Positions 8,768 through 18,165 of a stretch of 44,894 nt of DNA are shown in pieces. Within the stretch, counting starts at the first letter, position 1. Every line of letters starts with the position of its first letter. A model generated the notes under the pieces. The model had not been told where the DNA came from and searched no databases. It saw only the letters and a list, made by a program, of their open reading frames with translations. The translations under genes were made by a program, and so were the position numbers. The stretch is from Chitinophagales bacterium (GTDB lineage: Bacteria > Bacteroidota > Bacteroidia > Chitinophagales > Saprospiraceae): NCBI GenBank assembly GCA_013297745.1, contig JAAFIM010000026.1:1-44894 (forward strand). Reading direction: 5' to 3'.

Positions 8768-11700
8768 ATGAGAAAAATAAAATTACTTCTTTTTGCTTTT
8801 TTAACCTCCATAGCATTCTCATCAATCAATGCCCAAGTATACTTGGATAGAGACGACTTGGCTGCATTAACTTATTTGGAATCACAAAGTTTTTTAAGCC
8901 TCGGTACGTCCGCATTAGCCAGCAATAGCATTGGGGTCTCTATTGGTGCGGCTTTAGGCTCGGAAGGCATATTTTTAATCCCTGACCCAACATACCCTGA
9001 CTCTGTGCGAGTACGCAGATTGGAATTGTCGGGAAAAAGAGCCACAGGTTCATTACTACCTCTTGGCAATTTGCGGGAGATTTTTGTAGGGGATAGACTA
9101 TCTAATCTTAGTCATTTGGATTTATCCAATAATATGCTCAATGGCGACCTTCCTCCCCCCTTCGCTTATCTTGAAGACAACCTTAACAATTCCCTTGTAT
9201 ATCTTAATTTAAGCGATAATAGGATTCAGGCCAACCCCAACAATACCCCTCCGACCAATGCATTAGCTGAAGCTATCACAAATTTCCGACAGTTGGATAC
9301 ACTTTTAGCGAATGGTGCTTTTCGATTCACTTTCCCCTTTCCCACTTTTAGCGTAGTATGGGATAGCATATTAACAAACTGCCCAAGGCTTAGCGTATTA
9401 GATTTGAGCAATAACAATATGCACGATTTGAATAATGGTCTTCGTTCCATTAGTATGAATACACCAATATCCAATTCGGTTACTACTTCGTTGAAAACAT
9501 TTATTTTTAGAAATAACGGGCTACAAGTTTTAGGACCATTGGATAGCGTGAGCGGCCTGGGGGTAGCTCTTTTTGATATATTTCCAAATATTGAACATAT
9601 AGACTTATCTAATAACAATTTGGTGGCTTATCCACGCCCTAGCAATGGCAGTTATTATGATGGGTTAGTTAACTTGAAAAAAATAGATTTAAGTGTTAAT
9701 ACAGACCCAGCTCCCATACGGTCACAAATTGAATTGCCTATGCCTTTAGTTTGGTTTATAGGAAAACAACTCCGATTTATGGCTGGTAATGGTGCAACTA
9801 ATGTCAATCGGCTTCGTTATATAGATTTTAGCCGCTCGCAATGGAAAGAAATGATAATCAACGAATATGTTAGTCTGCCTTACAGCCAAATAGGAGATGG
9901 CAACTTAGACCTACTACCCACATTTTTCCCTAATTTAGACACGCTAAGAGTTGATAACAACAAGCTGAAATTTAAAGATTTGGTAGCTATGGCTCGTATG
10001 CTAAAACTACAAACCAATGGATTTGGACACTATGATTTGATAGCCAACAATTCTAGTTTTGTATATGCGCCCCAACAGACCACATTGGGTATAGGTGGTG
10101 TGCGTCGCACGCCCGAAAATCGCAGAATAACTTTGGGTTTGAACAAAGATTTAGATAATGTGGATGAAATAGAACCCAGCAATGGATATGGTGCTAATGG
10201 TGCCCTTGCCTCTTTTCTGAATGCTAATCAAAACACTTACATTTTTCGTTGGAGAAAAGATACTACCTTGAATGTTGTTGATGGTATAAATCATGTAACC
10301 TTATTTTCTATCAAATCACCAGCCATAATTAGAGGAAGTGTAAACACACTCAGCAATTCTATTGATACAGCCATAAGTTCTTCATTTAATGGCATCCTCT
10401 CCAATAGCCCAGTAAGAAACGCTTTCAATTCAGCCAAAATTTCGGGTATAAATGGACAAATGCAAATCAGATTGACTATGGACAGCACCAATCTCAACCA
10501 AACGTTTATTTATGGAATTGTCAAAAATGACAAATTTCCTGGTTTAGAATTGCCTATATTAGAAAAGAAAATTATGTCGCAAGGCTGCTATGATGCGAGA
10601 GGGCGCGAAATCCATTGCCAAGAGGTAGCCGTAGAAAAAGAAGACTCTGTTAGCCAAGCCAGTATGGAAAGCCACATGAAAAATGATTATGGCCCAGAAG
10701 CAGAGCTAATTGATGATTGTGTTTGCGGTAAATTGCAAGTTTGGGCTTGGTCAGACACTTTCCGCCAAATTCAGATGGAAACTAACGGACGAACTACTGT
10801 CAGCCAACCCAGCACCCAAAGCCGCCCAGGGCTAAAAAGTGCTGACCACAACTACCCTTTTACAAGCATACAAAGCACGTCTGACCCCAACCCCAACTAC
10901 ACAGAAGCCTTGCGGGTAGCAGACCCAGCCAACACCCGTGCTTTACTAGCTATTATAGATTCGGGGACTGACCCTGACCATCCCCAAATGGCAAGACAAA
11001 TCAAATCGAATTCAAACGAAATAGCATTTAACAATACTGATGATGACGGTAACTGTGAAATAGACGATTTGTTAGGTTTCAATTACTTTAATAGAAATGG
11101 TAAAATGTATGACGACCACGGACACGGGACAGCGGTTGCGGGTATAGCAGTGGGCAAATCAACCCCTAGTCTTAGCCCGCAAAATGATAGTGCTATGTTT
11201 ATATTGCCGATAAAATATACCAATCAATATGACGAAGGCACTTCTTTTCAAGCATCTTGCGCCATTTATTACGCAGCTGTTTACAATAAAGATGAAAGTA
11301 CAGGCACCATAAACGCCAACAGTAGCCCAGTGAGAGTCATCAATGCAAGTTGGGGATATAATGGGCTATCTTGTACAGTGCTAAAAAATGCTATCCAATA
11401 CGCGCAAGACTCAGCCAATATATTGTTTGTGTGCGCTGCTGGCAATGATGCAGCCAATTTGGACACATTCCCTCATTATCCTTCCAATTATCCAGTAGCC
11501 AACATACTAGCTGTCACTGCTGTTGATGCTAATTTTCAGCTCTCCGCTTATGCCAATAGAAGCGCTTCCCACGCTGATATAGCCGCTTTCGGTACTTATA
11601 CCCAAACCTTACAACCTACAGATACATTAGGCAATAATCCTTATAATAATACCGCCACACAAGGCACTTCATTTGCCACCCCTATGGTAGCGCGCGCTGC

Positions 11701-12187
11701 TACAATTTTGGCTTATGAATTTCCAAACGCCAACTATTGTGACTTAAAAGCAGCGCTGATAAATTCTGCTGTAGCCTTACCCAATGCAGATAGCAATTTT
11801 ATCCGCGCCAAAGGATATGTCAATTTGGACGCTGCGCGCATTTATATGCGTAACATCGCATTAGGTCAATCAGTTTGTGATACGTCAGGTGCTATTTCTG
11901 TGGTTTTGTCAGTAGACGAAGCCAATCCAGCCCAAAAATCTTGGTATAAATTATACCCCAATCCAGCCCAAAACAACTTGAATGTTGAAATTTGGGGAGA
12001 AACAATAAACGAATCGCTGCTTATTTCTATCATTGATGCCAAAGGGTTGTTGATTGCTAGCCAAGTTTTTGAACGCAATGCTAACCTAATCACCATTCCT
12101 ATCCAAAACCTTGCGCAAGGATTGTATATTATACAAATTAAATCCTCAAAAGGTATCACAACAGATAAATTTATCAAAATGGACTAA
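8768..12187 (+). CDS. T9SS-exported LRR-subtilisin (S8 family) protease
   Basis: A 1139-residue secreted serine protease. The signal peptide ends at SSINAQ. Residues ~80-420 carry leucine-rich-repeat segments (LSHLDLSNNMLNG, LSVLDLSNNNMHDL, IEHIDLSNNNLVAYP). A linker with several Cys (DDCVCGKLQVWAW) leads to the peptidase domain: Asp731 in AIIDSGTD, His786 in DDHGHGTAVAG, Ser968 in TQGTSFATPMVA, so all three catalytic residues are present. The last ~80 residues are a T9SS type-A sorting domain (YKLYPNPAQNNLNVEI, GLYIIQIKSSKG). The protein should therefore be exported through the T9SS and anchored or released at the cell surface. LRRs on a surface subtilisin suggest selective substrate or partner binding; the target is unknown. 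Confidence 0.93.
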   Translation: MRKIKLLLFAFLTSIAFSSINAQVYLDRDDLAALTYLESQSFLSLGTSALASNSIGVSIGAALGSEGIFLIPDPTYPDSVRVRRLELSGKRATGSLLPLGNLREIFVGDRLSNLSHLDLSNNMLNGDLPPPFAYLEDNLNNSLVYLNLSDNRIQANPNNTPPTNALAEAITNFRQLDTLLANGAFRFTFPFPTFSVVWDSILTNCPRLSVLDLSNNNMHDLNNGLRSISMNTPISNSVTTSLKTFIFRNNGLQVLGPLDSVSGLGVALFDIFPNIEHIDLSNNNLVAYPRPSNGSYYDGLVNLKKIDLSVNTDPAPIRSQIELPMPLVWFIGKQLRFMAGNGATNVNRLRYIDFSRSQWKEMIINEYVSLPYSQIGDGNLDLLPTFFPNLDTLRVDNNKLKFKDLVAMARMLKLQTNGFGHYDLIANNSSFVYAPQQTTLGIGGVRRTPENRRITLGLNKDLDNVDEIEPSNGYGANGALASFLNANQNTYIFRWRKDTTLNVVDGINHVTLFSIKSPAIIRGSVNTLSNSIDTAISSSFNGILSNSPVRNAFNSAKISGINGQMQIRLTMDSTNLNQTFIYGIVKNDKFPGLELPILEKKIMSQGCYDARGREIHCQEVAVEKEDSVSQASMESHMKNDYGPEAELIDDCVCGKLQVWAWSDTFRQIQMETNGRTTVSQPSTQSRPGLKSADHNYPFTSIQSTSDPNPNYTEALRVADPANTRALLAIIDSGTDPDHPQMARQIKSNSNEIAFNNTDDDGNCEIDDLLGFNYFNRNGKMYDDHGHGTAVAGIAVGKSTPSLSPQNDSAMFILPIKYTNQYDEGTSFQASCAIYYAAVYNKDESTGTINANSSPVRVINASWGYNGLSCTVLKNAIQYAQDSANILFVCAAGNDAANLDTFPHYPSNYPVANILAVTAVDANFQLSAYANRSASHADIAAFGTYTQTLQPTDTLGNNPYNNTATQGTSFATPMVARAATILAYEFPNANYCDLKAALINSAVALPNADSNFIRAKGYVNLDAARIYMRNIALGQSVCDTSGAISVVLSVDEANPAQKSWYKLYPNPAQNNLNVEIWGETINESLLISIIDAKGLLIASQVFERNANLITIPIQNLAQGLYIIQIKSSKGITTDKFIKMD

Positions 12188-12219
12188 AATTTTATCTCAA
12201 CTGTCCAACAACTCACAAA

Positions 12220-12253
12220 AGTGGTGATGTTACGGCATCGCTACTTTTTTTTT
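12220..12253 (+). terminator. intrinsic terminator after the subtilisin gene
   Basis: Stem AGTGGTGATG / CATCGCTACT (10 pairs as RNA, two of them G-U) with a six-base loop, followed by a T9 tract. It separates the subtilisin gene from the CHAT gene. Confidence 0.75.
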
Positions 12254-12293
12254 AGCAATTTTTCCCCCTTTTTACCAACTGAATTTTTTTTAT

Positions 12294-15200
12294 ATGAATA
12301 AAATTATATTTCTTTTGTTTTTGGCAGTTCCTTTTGTCAGTTATGGGCAAAACTACGAACAGCTTTTGCAACAAGCCCAACAGGAAAAAAATTGGAATAA
12401 TTATCTCCAAATAGCGATAAACTATACAGATAATTTACTCAATACACAACAAAATAATCTAGCTGCCCAACAGGCCGAAACTTGCTTATCCGTTCTATCC
12501 CAAAATCAGCCCAAACCTTCAGTAGAGTTGGCCAAATTGAACAAAAATGCGGCTATTGCTTTCTACTCGCTAGAAAACGACCCCAAAGTGCTGTTTTTTT
12601 TGCAAAAAACGTTGGCTATAAACGAAAATCTAAGCCCCAACGCTCCCGAACTCGCCCGCGATTATGCCAATATCGGACAAATGCAAACCAAACTTCAGCA
12701 GGCTAAAACAGCGATTAAAACGCTAAAAAAAGCTGAAGAATTGCTAAAGCCCAAACCAGACAAAGAGCTTATGGCTTACATATACAGCCAGCTCTGTTTG
12801 GCTTATGCAGAAGCCGACAATTTCAACGACGCGATTAGCACAGCCAATTTAGCGGTTAGTTCGTCCGAAGAAGCATACGGCAACAAAAGTTTGGATTACG
12901 CTATCGCTTTGCTCAATAAAGGGGCTGTTTTGCAAAAAATGGATATGCCTGAAGAAGCCATTAATAGCCTACAAAAAGCAAAAAAGATATTTTTAGGATT
13001 ACAGCCTTCAGATTATACAAATTATCACATAGCCAACGAGCAAATTGGTACGACGTTCCAAAAGTTATTTCTCAATGATTATAAAAAAACCAACTTTTTG
13101 GATTCGGCTTTAGTATATTTTAACGTCAATCTGATGTACGATAAGAGCTATTTACCAGAAAGCAGCCCCATTATATTCAATGCCTTCTTAGCTACAGCTC
13201 AAACCTATTTAACCAAAGACGGTTACTTATTCAAGACCGACAATTCAGATAGGATAAAAATTTCGCTCAAAGCAGCAGAAGCCGAACTCACAAAATTAAA
13301 TTTACCAGCCAAAAGTACGATTAAAGCTGAATTTTATAAATTTTTGGGTATTTACCAACTCTACAACTTAGCCCCAAGCGAAGCTTTAGCACCCTTTCAA
13401 GCGCAAATCATAAGCCTTATTGATGGTTTTGAAGATAATAATATAGATATTTTGCCTCAAGAAGCTAACTTTGCCAATTGTATAGCTTTATACCAACTTA
13501 CAGGGGCTTTGGGCTGGAAAGCTAGAGCGCATTATGAATTATATTTACAAAACAAAAACCCCCGCCAGTTGGAATTGGCCTATCAAACTGTACTTGTAGG
13601 GGATAAATTGGTGAATTATATCCGCAAAAATGCTGTAGGCGCTAAATCATACTTAAGTGCTGCAAGTGTGGATAATTACGAATTTGCTATAGCCATCTGT
13701 TTAGAACTATTTGCCAACAGCAAAGAAGAAAAATATAAACATCAAGCCTTTTATTTTGCCGAAAAAAGCAAAGCCTTAGGCTTATTGGAAGCGTTCCAAA
13801 ACAGCAAAGCCCAACAATTTGCAGGCATTCCGCCCGCTTTGATTGAGAAAGAAACTGAGCTAAAATTAGCCATTAGCGACTTAGAGCAAGAACTTTTTGC
13901 CCTTTTGCCAAAAAAAACCAAAGATTTATTGCCTCAAATCAACGCTTTGCAAACCCAAATTGGCGAAAAAAAGGCAAACTATGAACAATTTTTGCAACAG
14001 TTGGAAAAAGAACAGCCTCAATATTACCAAATCAAGCACGAATTAAAGCTGTTGAATGTAGAAGATACGCGCAAAAATTTGGCTGAAGACCAAGCAATCA
14101 TCGAATACTTTATGGGTACAGAAGCTGTTTATATTTTTAAAATTAGCAAAAAAGAGTTTGAAATCAAATCGTGGGTAATCAAAGGGAATAACTTACGCAA
14201 ACAAATAGCCGATTTTCGCGAATATATCTATGGATACTATTTAGGCTCAGTAGAACAATCTGAAAGCTCTTATGCGAATATGTCCAGCCGCTACGCTGAA
14301 TTGTCCCATCAATTGTATCAAAATCTTATCGCGCCAATCTCGCCTTTACCCAAACGTTTGGTGATTATACCTGATGGTGCTTTGGCTTACCTACCTTTTG
14401 ATGCGTTGCTGACAAGCCCAGCCGCTGACGGCAAACAGTTTAAAACCCATAACTATCTGCTGTTGCAACACGCTATTTCTTACTCTTATTCGGCGACTTT
14501 GCTGCAAGAAATGCAAACCAAAACTTTTGATAAAAAAAGAAGCAATTTGTTGGCCTTTGCCCCCTCTTTTGGCAAAGAAGAATCAGCAGAAGTACGAGGC
14601 AAACGTTATGACCTTTCTCCCCTTACCTTTAATGTGCCCGAAGTACAAGAAATAGCCAAAATTCTAAACGGGGGCGATTTGTATATCAACAAAGAAGCAA
14701 AAGAAGAAACGTTTAAACAATTGGCTGGCAATTATCGCATTATTCACTTTGCTACTCACGGTATGGCCAACAATGACCACCCCGATTATTCGCTTTTAGC
14801 CTTTGCAGAAATTGCTGACGACAAAGAAAATGAGTATTTGTACATCAACGATTTATATAATATGAAATTGAACGCGGATTTGGTGGTGCTTTCTGCTTGC
14901 GAAACAGGCATAGGCAAATTATCTCGCGGCGAAGGGGTACAAAGTTTGGCAAGAGGTTTTTCTTACGCTGGGGCTAAATCTATATTTACCACCCTTTGGA
15001 GTGTCAATGACTTAGCCACCTCTAAAATTGTGGCTCAATTTTATAAATACTTAGCTCAAGGCAAAACAAAAGATGAAGCCTTGCAACTGGCCAAAATTGA
15101 TTATATCAAAGCCGCCAACAATAATTCTGCCAATCCTTTTCTGTGGGCACCCTTTATATTGATAGGCGATACCAACGCTATGCCTGATATAGTAGCAAGT

Positions 15201-15296
15201 TCTATAGGTTTATATCTAATAATAGCTGCTACTGGGCTGGCTTTGTTGGCTATACTTTGGTGGGCTAAACGCAAAATGGCAAAAATAGAAAGATAA
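12294..15296 (+). CDS. TPR-CHAT protease-like protein with C-terminal membrane anchor
   Basis: A 1000-residue protein with signal peptide (FLLFLAVPFVSYGQ), helical TPR-like repeats from ~20 to ~500 (AIKTLKKAEELLKP, YIYSQLCLAYAEADNFNDAI, YAIALLNKGAVLQKM), a coiled region ~515-580, and a C-terminal CHAT domain (~690-960). CHAT is a caspase-fold (clan CD) peptidase domain: His822 in IIHFATHG and Cys869 in VVLSACETGIG form the expected dyad, and the IFTTLWSVND and NPFLWAPFILIGD blocks are intact. A transmembrane helix (~975-993) followed by basic residues should leave the TPR and CHAT parts on the periplasmic side. Such proteins are frequent in Bacteroidota but their substrates are mostly unknown. 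A terminator lies before it, so it is probably transcribed alone. Confidence 0.9.
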   Translation: MNKIIFLLFLAVPFVSYGQNYEQLLQQAQQEKNWNNYLQIAINYTDNLLNTQQNNLAAQQAETCLSVLSQNQPKPSVELAKLNKNAAIAFYSLENDPKVLFFLQKTLAINENLSPNAPELARDYANIGQMQTKLQQAKTAIKTLKKAEELLKPKPDKELMAYIYSQLCLAYAEADNFNDAISTANLAVSSSEEAYGNKSLDYAIALLNKGAVLQKMDMPEEAINSLQKAKKIFLGLQPSDYTNYHIANEQIGTTFQKLFLNDYKKTNFLDSALVYFNVNLMYDKSYLPESSPIIFNAFLATAQTYLTKDGYLFKTDNSDRIKISLKAAEAELTKLNLPAKSTIKAEFYKFLGIYQLYNLAPSEALAPFQAQIISLIDGFEDNNIDILPQEANFANCIALYQLTGALGWKARAHYELYLQNKNPRQLELAYQTVLVGDKLVNYIRKNAVGAKSYLSAASVDNYEFAIAICLELFANSKEEKYKHQAFYFAEKSKALGLLEAFQNSKAQQFAGIPPALIEKETELKLAISDLEQELFALLPKKTKDLLPQINALQTQIGEKKANYEQFLQQLEKEQPQYYQIKHELKLLNVEDTRKNLAEDQAIIEYFMGTEAVYIFKISKKEFEIKSWVIKGNNLRKQIADFREYIYGYYLGSVEQSESSYANMSSRYAELSHQLYQNLIAPISPLPKRLVIIPDGALAYLPFDALLTSPAADGKQFKTHNYLLLQHAISYSYSATLLQEMQTKTFDKKRSNLLAFAPSFGKEESAEVRGKRYDLSPLTFNVPEVQEIAKILNGGDLYINKEAKEETFKQLAGNYRIIHFATHGMANNDHPDYSLLAFAEIADDKENEYLYINDLYNMKLNADLVVLSACETGIGKLSRGEGVQSLARGFSYAGAKSIFTTLWSVNDLATSKIVAQFYKYLAQGKTKDEALQLAKIDYIKAANNNSANPFLWAPFILIGDTNAMPDIVASSIGLYLIIAATGLALLAILWWAKRKMAKIER

Positions 15297-15314
15297 TCAA
15301 AAAGATAGTTTTTA

Positions 15315-15350
15315 TAAAAAAAGCCCCCTCTCGCAAGAAAGGGGGCTTTT
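15315..15350. terminator. bidirectional intrinsic terminator
   Basis: Stem AAAGCCCCCT / AGGGGGCTTT with loop CTCGCAAGA, A tract on the left and T tract on the right, between the convergent CHAT and pirin genes. Confidence 0.9.
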
Positions 15351-15381
15351 GTATATATAGAAAATTTAACAACACCAAATA

Positions 15382-16263
15382 TCAGACCAGCATAGGCACT
15401 TCCATAATCAAAAATTCAGCGTTGGAAGCGGCTTCGATTTCAAAAGTTGAAACATCCCAAAGCCCCATCCCATCGCGGGGATTTAAAGTTTGCCCGCCTA
15501 TATTGAGTTGGCCGCTGATGACGAACAAATAAACCCCGTTTTGTTTGGGCAAAACGAGATTGTAGCTGGCTTTATGCCCTTTATCAAAATCGGCAAGGTG
15601 GAAATAAGCATCTTGGTTTATCCAAACAGCTTCTTTATGAGTAGGAGAAACGACGAGTTGAAACTTATTCTTGCGGTCTTTGGCTTCATACACTTTCTGC
15701 TCATAATGTGGGCGTATGTTTTGAGCTTTTGGCAAAACCCAAATTTGTAACAACGTAACGTCTTGGTCGCTGTTGGGGTTCATTTCTGAATGTTGAACGC
15801 CTGTGCCTGCCGACATAATTTGTACCTCGCCTTTGCGGATAATTGCGGTGTTGCCCATACTGTCTTTATGCTGCAAAGCGCCTGTAAGCGGGATGGTGAT
15901 AATCTCCATATTGTTGTGGGGATGCGTACCAAACCCCCGCGAGGGCGCAACCCTATCATCGTTGAGCACCCGCAACACCCCAAAATGCATCCGCTCTGGG
16001 TCGTAATAATTGGCAAAACTGAAAGTATGGCGGGCTTTCAGCCAACCGTGGTCTGCACCGCCGCGAGTATCGGCGCGATGTATAAGCATATTGGCTTGAA
16101 TTTTCATATTTTGGTTGTAGATATTGGCAGGCGAATGTTCAAAACCCACTGTTTTATCCAACTCAGGGTTATCGTTAGGTTGGGGATTGGCATTGAGCGA
16201 ATTGGTGAGCGAAAGCGCGCCCAAGCCCAAGGCTGACTTTTTTAAAAATTCTTTTCTGTCCAT
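15382..16263 (-). CDS. pirin family protein with export-like N-terminus
   Basis: A 293-residue bicupin of the pirin family. The metal-site segments are present: GTHPHNNMEIITIPL and GTGVQHSEMNPNSDQ give the His, His, His and Glu ligands of the N-terminal cupin. Pirins bind Fe and several act as quercetin dioxygenases or redox sensors. The N-terminus is longer than usual and reads RKEFLKKSALGLGALSL, which resembles the Tat-like signals of Bacteroidota oxidoreductases but has RK rather than RR, so export is possible, not certain. The start at 16263 is the only one that includes this segment. The gene is followed by a strong terminator; upstream lies a miniature element and marR. Confidence 0.9.
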   Translation of the reverse strand: MDRKEFLKKSALGLGALSLTNSLNANPQPNDNPELDKTVGFEHSPANIYNQNMKIQANMLIHRADTRGGADHGWLKARHTFSFANYYDPERMHFGVLRVLNDDRVAPSRGFGTHPHNNMEIITIPLTGALQHKDSMGNTAIIRKGEVQIMSAGTGVQHSEMNPNSDQDVTLLQIWVLPKAQNIRPHYEQKVYEAKDRKNKFQLVVSPTHKEAVWINQDAYFHLADFDKGHKASYNLVLPKQNGVYLFVISGQLNIGGQTLNPRDGMGLWDVSTFEIEAASNAEFLIMEVPMLV

Positions 16264-16320
16264 ATTTTTTGGATATTAAACTGTTAATTAAAATACTTGT
16301 ATATACAAACATTTCTATAA

Positions 16321-16350
16321 AAAAAAGGTTTAGCTTTTATGCTAAAAAAA
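16321..16350 (-). terminator. weak candidate terminator for marR, displaced by an insertion
   Basis: On the minus strand a stem TTTAGC / GCTAAA is followed by CCTTTTTT. The stem is short and AT-rich. The miniature element at 16357-16640 separates it from the marR stop codon. Confidence 0.3.
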
Positions 16351-16356
16351 TATATA

Positions 16357-16640
16357 AGTAAGTAGACAAAAACAAAGTGAAAAATCGCGCGGAGCGCGTA
16401 ACTACACCAATCCGTTGAGTTTCTACACTGTTTGAAGTGAGACGGAGCGCAGCTTTAGCAAGCGGAGCGAACAAGTTTGTAGAAACAAGGCGTTTTTGGT
16501 ACTTTTTGCGCCTGCAAAAAGTACGAAGAAAAGAACGGCGAAGCCCTCACTGAAATTTTTAGGCGCAAGCCGTTAAGAAAATTTCCAAAACCCAAGTTTT
16601 TACTGAAGCATAAAAATTACTTCCATTTTGTTCAGTTACT
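16357..16640 (+). mobile_element. MITE-like element, copy 2 (284 bp, TA target duplication)
   Basis: Same ends as the copy at 935-1200 (AGTAAGTAGACAAAA ... TTCAGTTACT), flanked by TA at 16355-16356 and 16641-16642. It is nearly identical to copy 1 except for an 18-bp extra stretch (around 16535-16552) before the ATTTTTAGGCGCAAGCC block and a few point changes. It lies 6 bp past the marR stop codon, without damaging the gene. No coding capacity. Confidence 0.85.
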
Positions 16641-16646
16641 TATTAT

Positions 16647-17099
16647 CTAAAAATCGCGCATTTTTTCCAACAAAAGGTTTAATTGTATAGCTTCTTTTTC
16701 GGATAAACCCACCTCGTGTAATTTATTTTTCTCAAAATCTACATCTATTTTTTCCAGCAAAGCCAAACCTAATTCGCTAATTTCGGCTACCACCTCGCGC
16801 TGGTCTGATTGGGATTTGGTTTTTATAGCCAAATTTTTTTGGGTTAATTTTTCCATAATACGGGTAACATTAGAATTTTTGTCCAGCATACGCGAGCAAA
16901 TTTCGCTCATACAGATGGCTTTTTGGTTTTGTCCCCGCAATATACGCAACACATTATACTGTTCGTGGCTAATTCCGTAAGGCTTAATAATATGGCTAGT
17001 GCGTGACCTTAATGTAGCGGCGGTAAAAAGTACATTTAAAAAAGCTTTATGGGCTTGACTTTGAAATTTTTCAGTTTTAATTTCGTCTTCCAATCGCAT
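16647..17099 (-). CDS. MarR family transcriptional regulator
   Basis: About 150 residues from the preferred start ATG 17099 (MRLEDEIKTEKF); an ATG at 17141 would add 14 residues that do not look like the family. The winged-helix core is clear: YGISHEQYNVLRILRGQ, MSEICSRMLDKNSNVTRIMEKLTQKNLAIKTKSQSDQREVVAEISELG, the last being the wing with the conserved DQRE-type Asp-Arg. MarR proteins are dimeric repressors, often of oxidative-stress or efflux genes. The neighbouring pirin gene on the same strand could be a target or co-transcribed partner, and YceI/pirin genes sit next to MarR in several Bacteroidota, but here a repeat element separates the two. Ligand unknown. Confidence 0.88.
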   Translation of the reverse strand: MRLEDEIKTEKFQSQAHKAFLNVLFTAATLRSRTSHIIKPYGISHEQYNVLRILRGQNQKAICMSEICSRMLDKNSNVTRIMEKLTQKNLAIKTKSQSDQREVVAEISELGLALLEKIDVDFEKNKLHEVGLSEKEAIQLNLLLEKMRDF

Positions 17100-17168
17100 A
17101 AAAAAGGTATTGAGGTTAAAAAAAGTTATAGTTCTTGCCATTATAACAAAAAAATAGAAAATTGTTTA

Positions 17169-17176
17169 TACTTTTG
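17169..17176 (+). promoter_or_regulatory. -7 box for era
   Basis: TACTTTTG matches TAnnTTTG, 72 bp before the era ATG, within the short divergent gap with marR. Confidence 0.45.
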
Positions 17177-17248
17177 CGGGCTTTTTATCTCATCACATAG
17201 TTTTGCGCCATATTTCAACCCAAATTAAGCGCAACAATATCTATATTT

Positions 17249-18151
17249 ATGGACAAACATTATTCAGGCTTTATCAATATAATAGGCCAACCCAATGTGG
17301 GCAAATCTACCCTTACCAACGCTTTGGTAGGCGAGCGACTTTCTATCATCAACAACAAACCCCAAACTACCCGCCACCGAATTATAGGCATAGTAAGCGG
17401 CGACGATTACCAAATGGTTTTTTCCGATACTCCAGGATTTATCAACAGCCCCCACTACAAAATGCAAGAAAAAATGAACGCTTTTGTAGAAACCAGCTTT
17501 GAAGATGGCGATGTGATGTTGTTGGTCATCGACCCTATGGAAATAGACGAACAAGTCAATGGGAAATTGTTAGAAAAATTGCAAAAAGCCCAATGCCCTG
17601 CCTTTTTGGTAATCAACAAAATGGATTTGGTCAGCCCCGAAAAACTGCAAGAAGTGCTAGATTTTTGGAAAGCCAAATTTGAATTTAAGCAAACTTTTAC
17701 CGTTTCTGCCCTAAAAAAGCAAAATACAGAAAGTCTTTTTACCGCTTTGCGAGCAGCTTTGCCAGAAGGGCACGAGTTTTACCCCAAAGACCAACTCACA
17801 GACCGCCCCGAGCGTTTTTTTGTGGCTGAAATTGTGCGCGAAAAAATTCTGGAACTCTACCACCAAGAAATTCCCTATTCTTGTGAGGTTAATATCCACA
17901 CTTTTAAAGAAGACCCCGACCAAAGCCGCAATTTGGTGAGAATTTATGCTTATATTTTTGTAACCCGCCAAACTCAAAAAGAGATAGTTATAGGCAAAGC
18001 TGGGGCTGCTATCAAGCGTTTGGGTATAGCTGCGCGCAAAGATATAGAAAAATTTTTGGAAAAAAATGTATTTTTGGAGCTAATTGTCAAAGTGCGTGAA
18101 GATTGGCGCGATGATGAACAAAGTTTGAAACGTTTCGGTTACGATAATTAG
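17249..18151 (+). CDS. era: GTPase Era
   Basis: A 300-residue Era, the essential GTPase for 16S rRNA 3'-end maturation and 30S assembly. G motifs are intact: G1 GQPNVGKST (12-20), switch region NKPQTTRHR, G3 DTPG, G4 NKMD, and the KH domain's GKAGAAIKRLG that binds the 3' end of 16S rRNA. The length equals the family norm. Convergent with the response regulator 14 bp away; no terminator hairpin is visible in that gap. Confidence 0.97.
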   Translation: MDKHYSGFINIIGQPNVGKSTLTNALVGERLSIINNKPQTTRHRIIGIVSGDDYQMVFSDTPGFINSPHYKMQEKMNAFVETSFEDGDVMLLVIDPMEIDEQVNGKLLEKLQKAQCPAFLVINKMDLVSPEKLQEVLDFWKAKFEFKQTFTVSALKKQNTESLFTALRAALPEGHEFYPKDQLTDRPERFFVAEIVREKILELYHQEIPYSCEVNIHTFKEDPDQSRNLVRIYAYIFVTRQTQKEIVIGKAGAAIKRLGIAARKDIEKFLEKNVFLELIVKVREDWRDDEQSLKRFGYDN

Positions 18152-18165
18152 CAGAAATTTATCGC

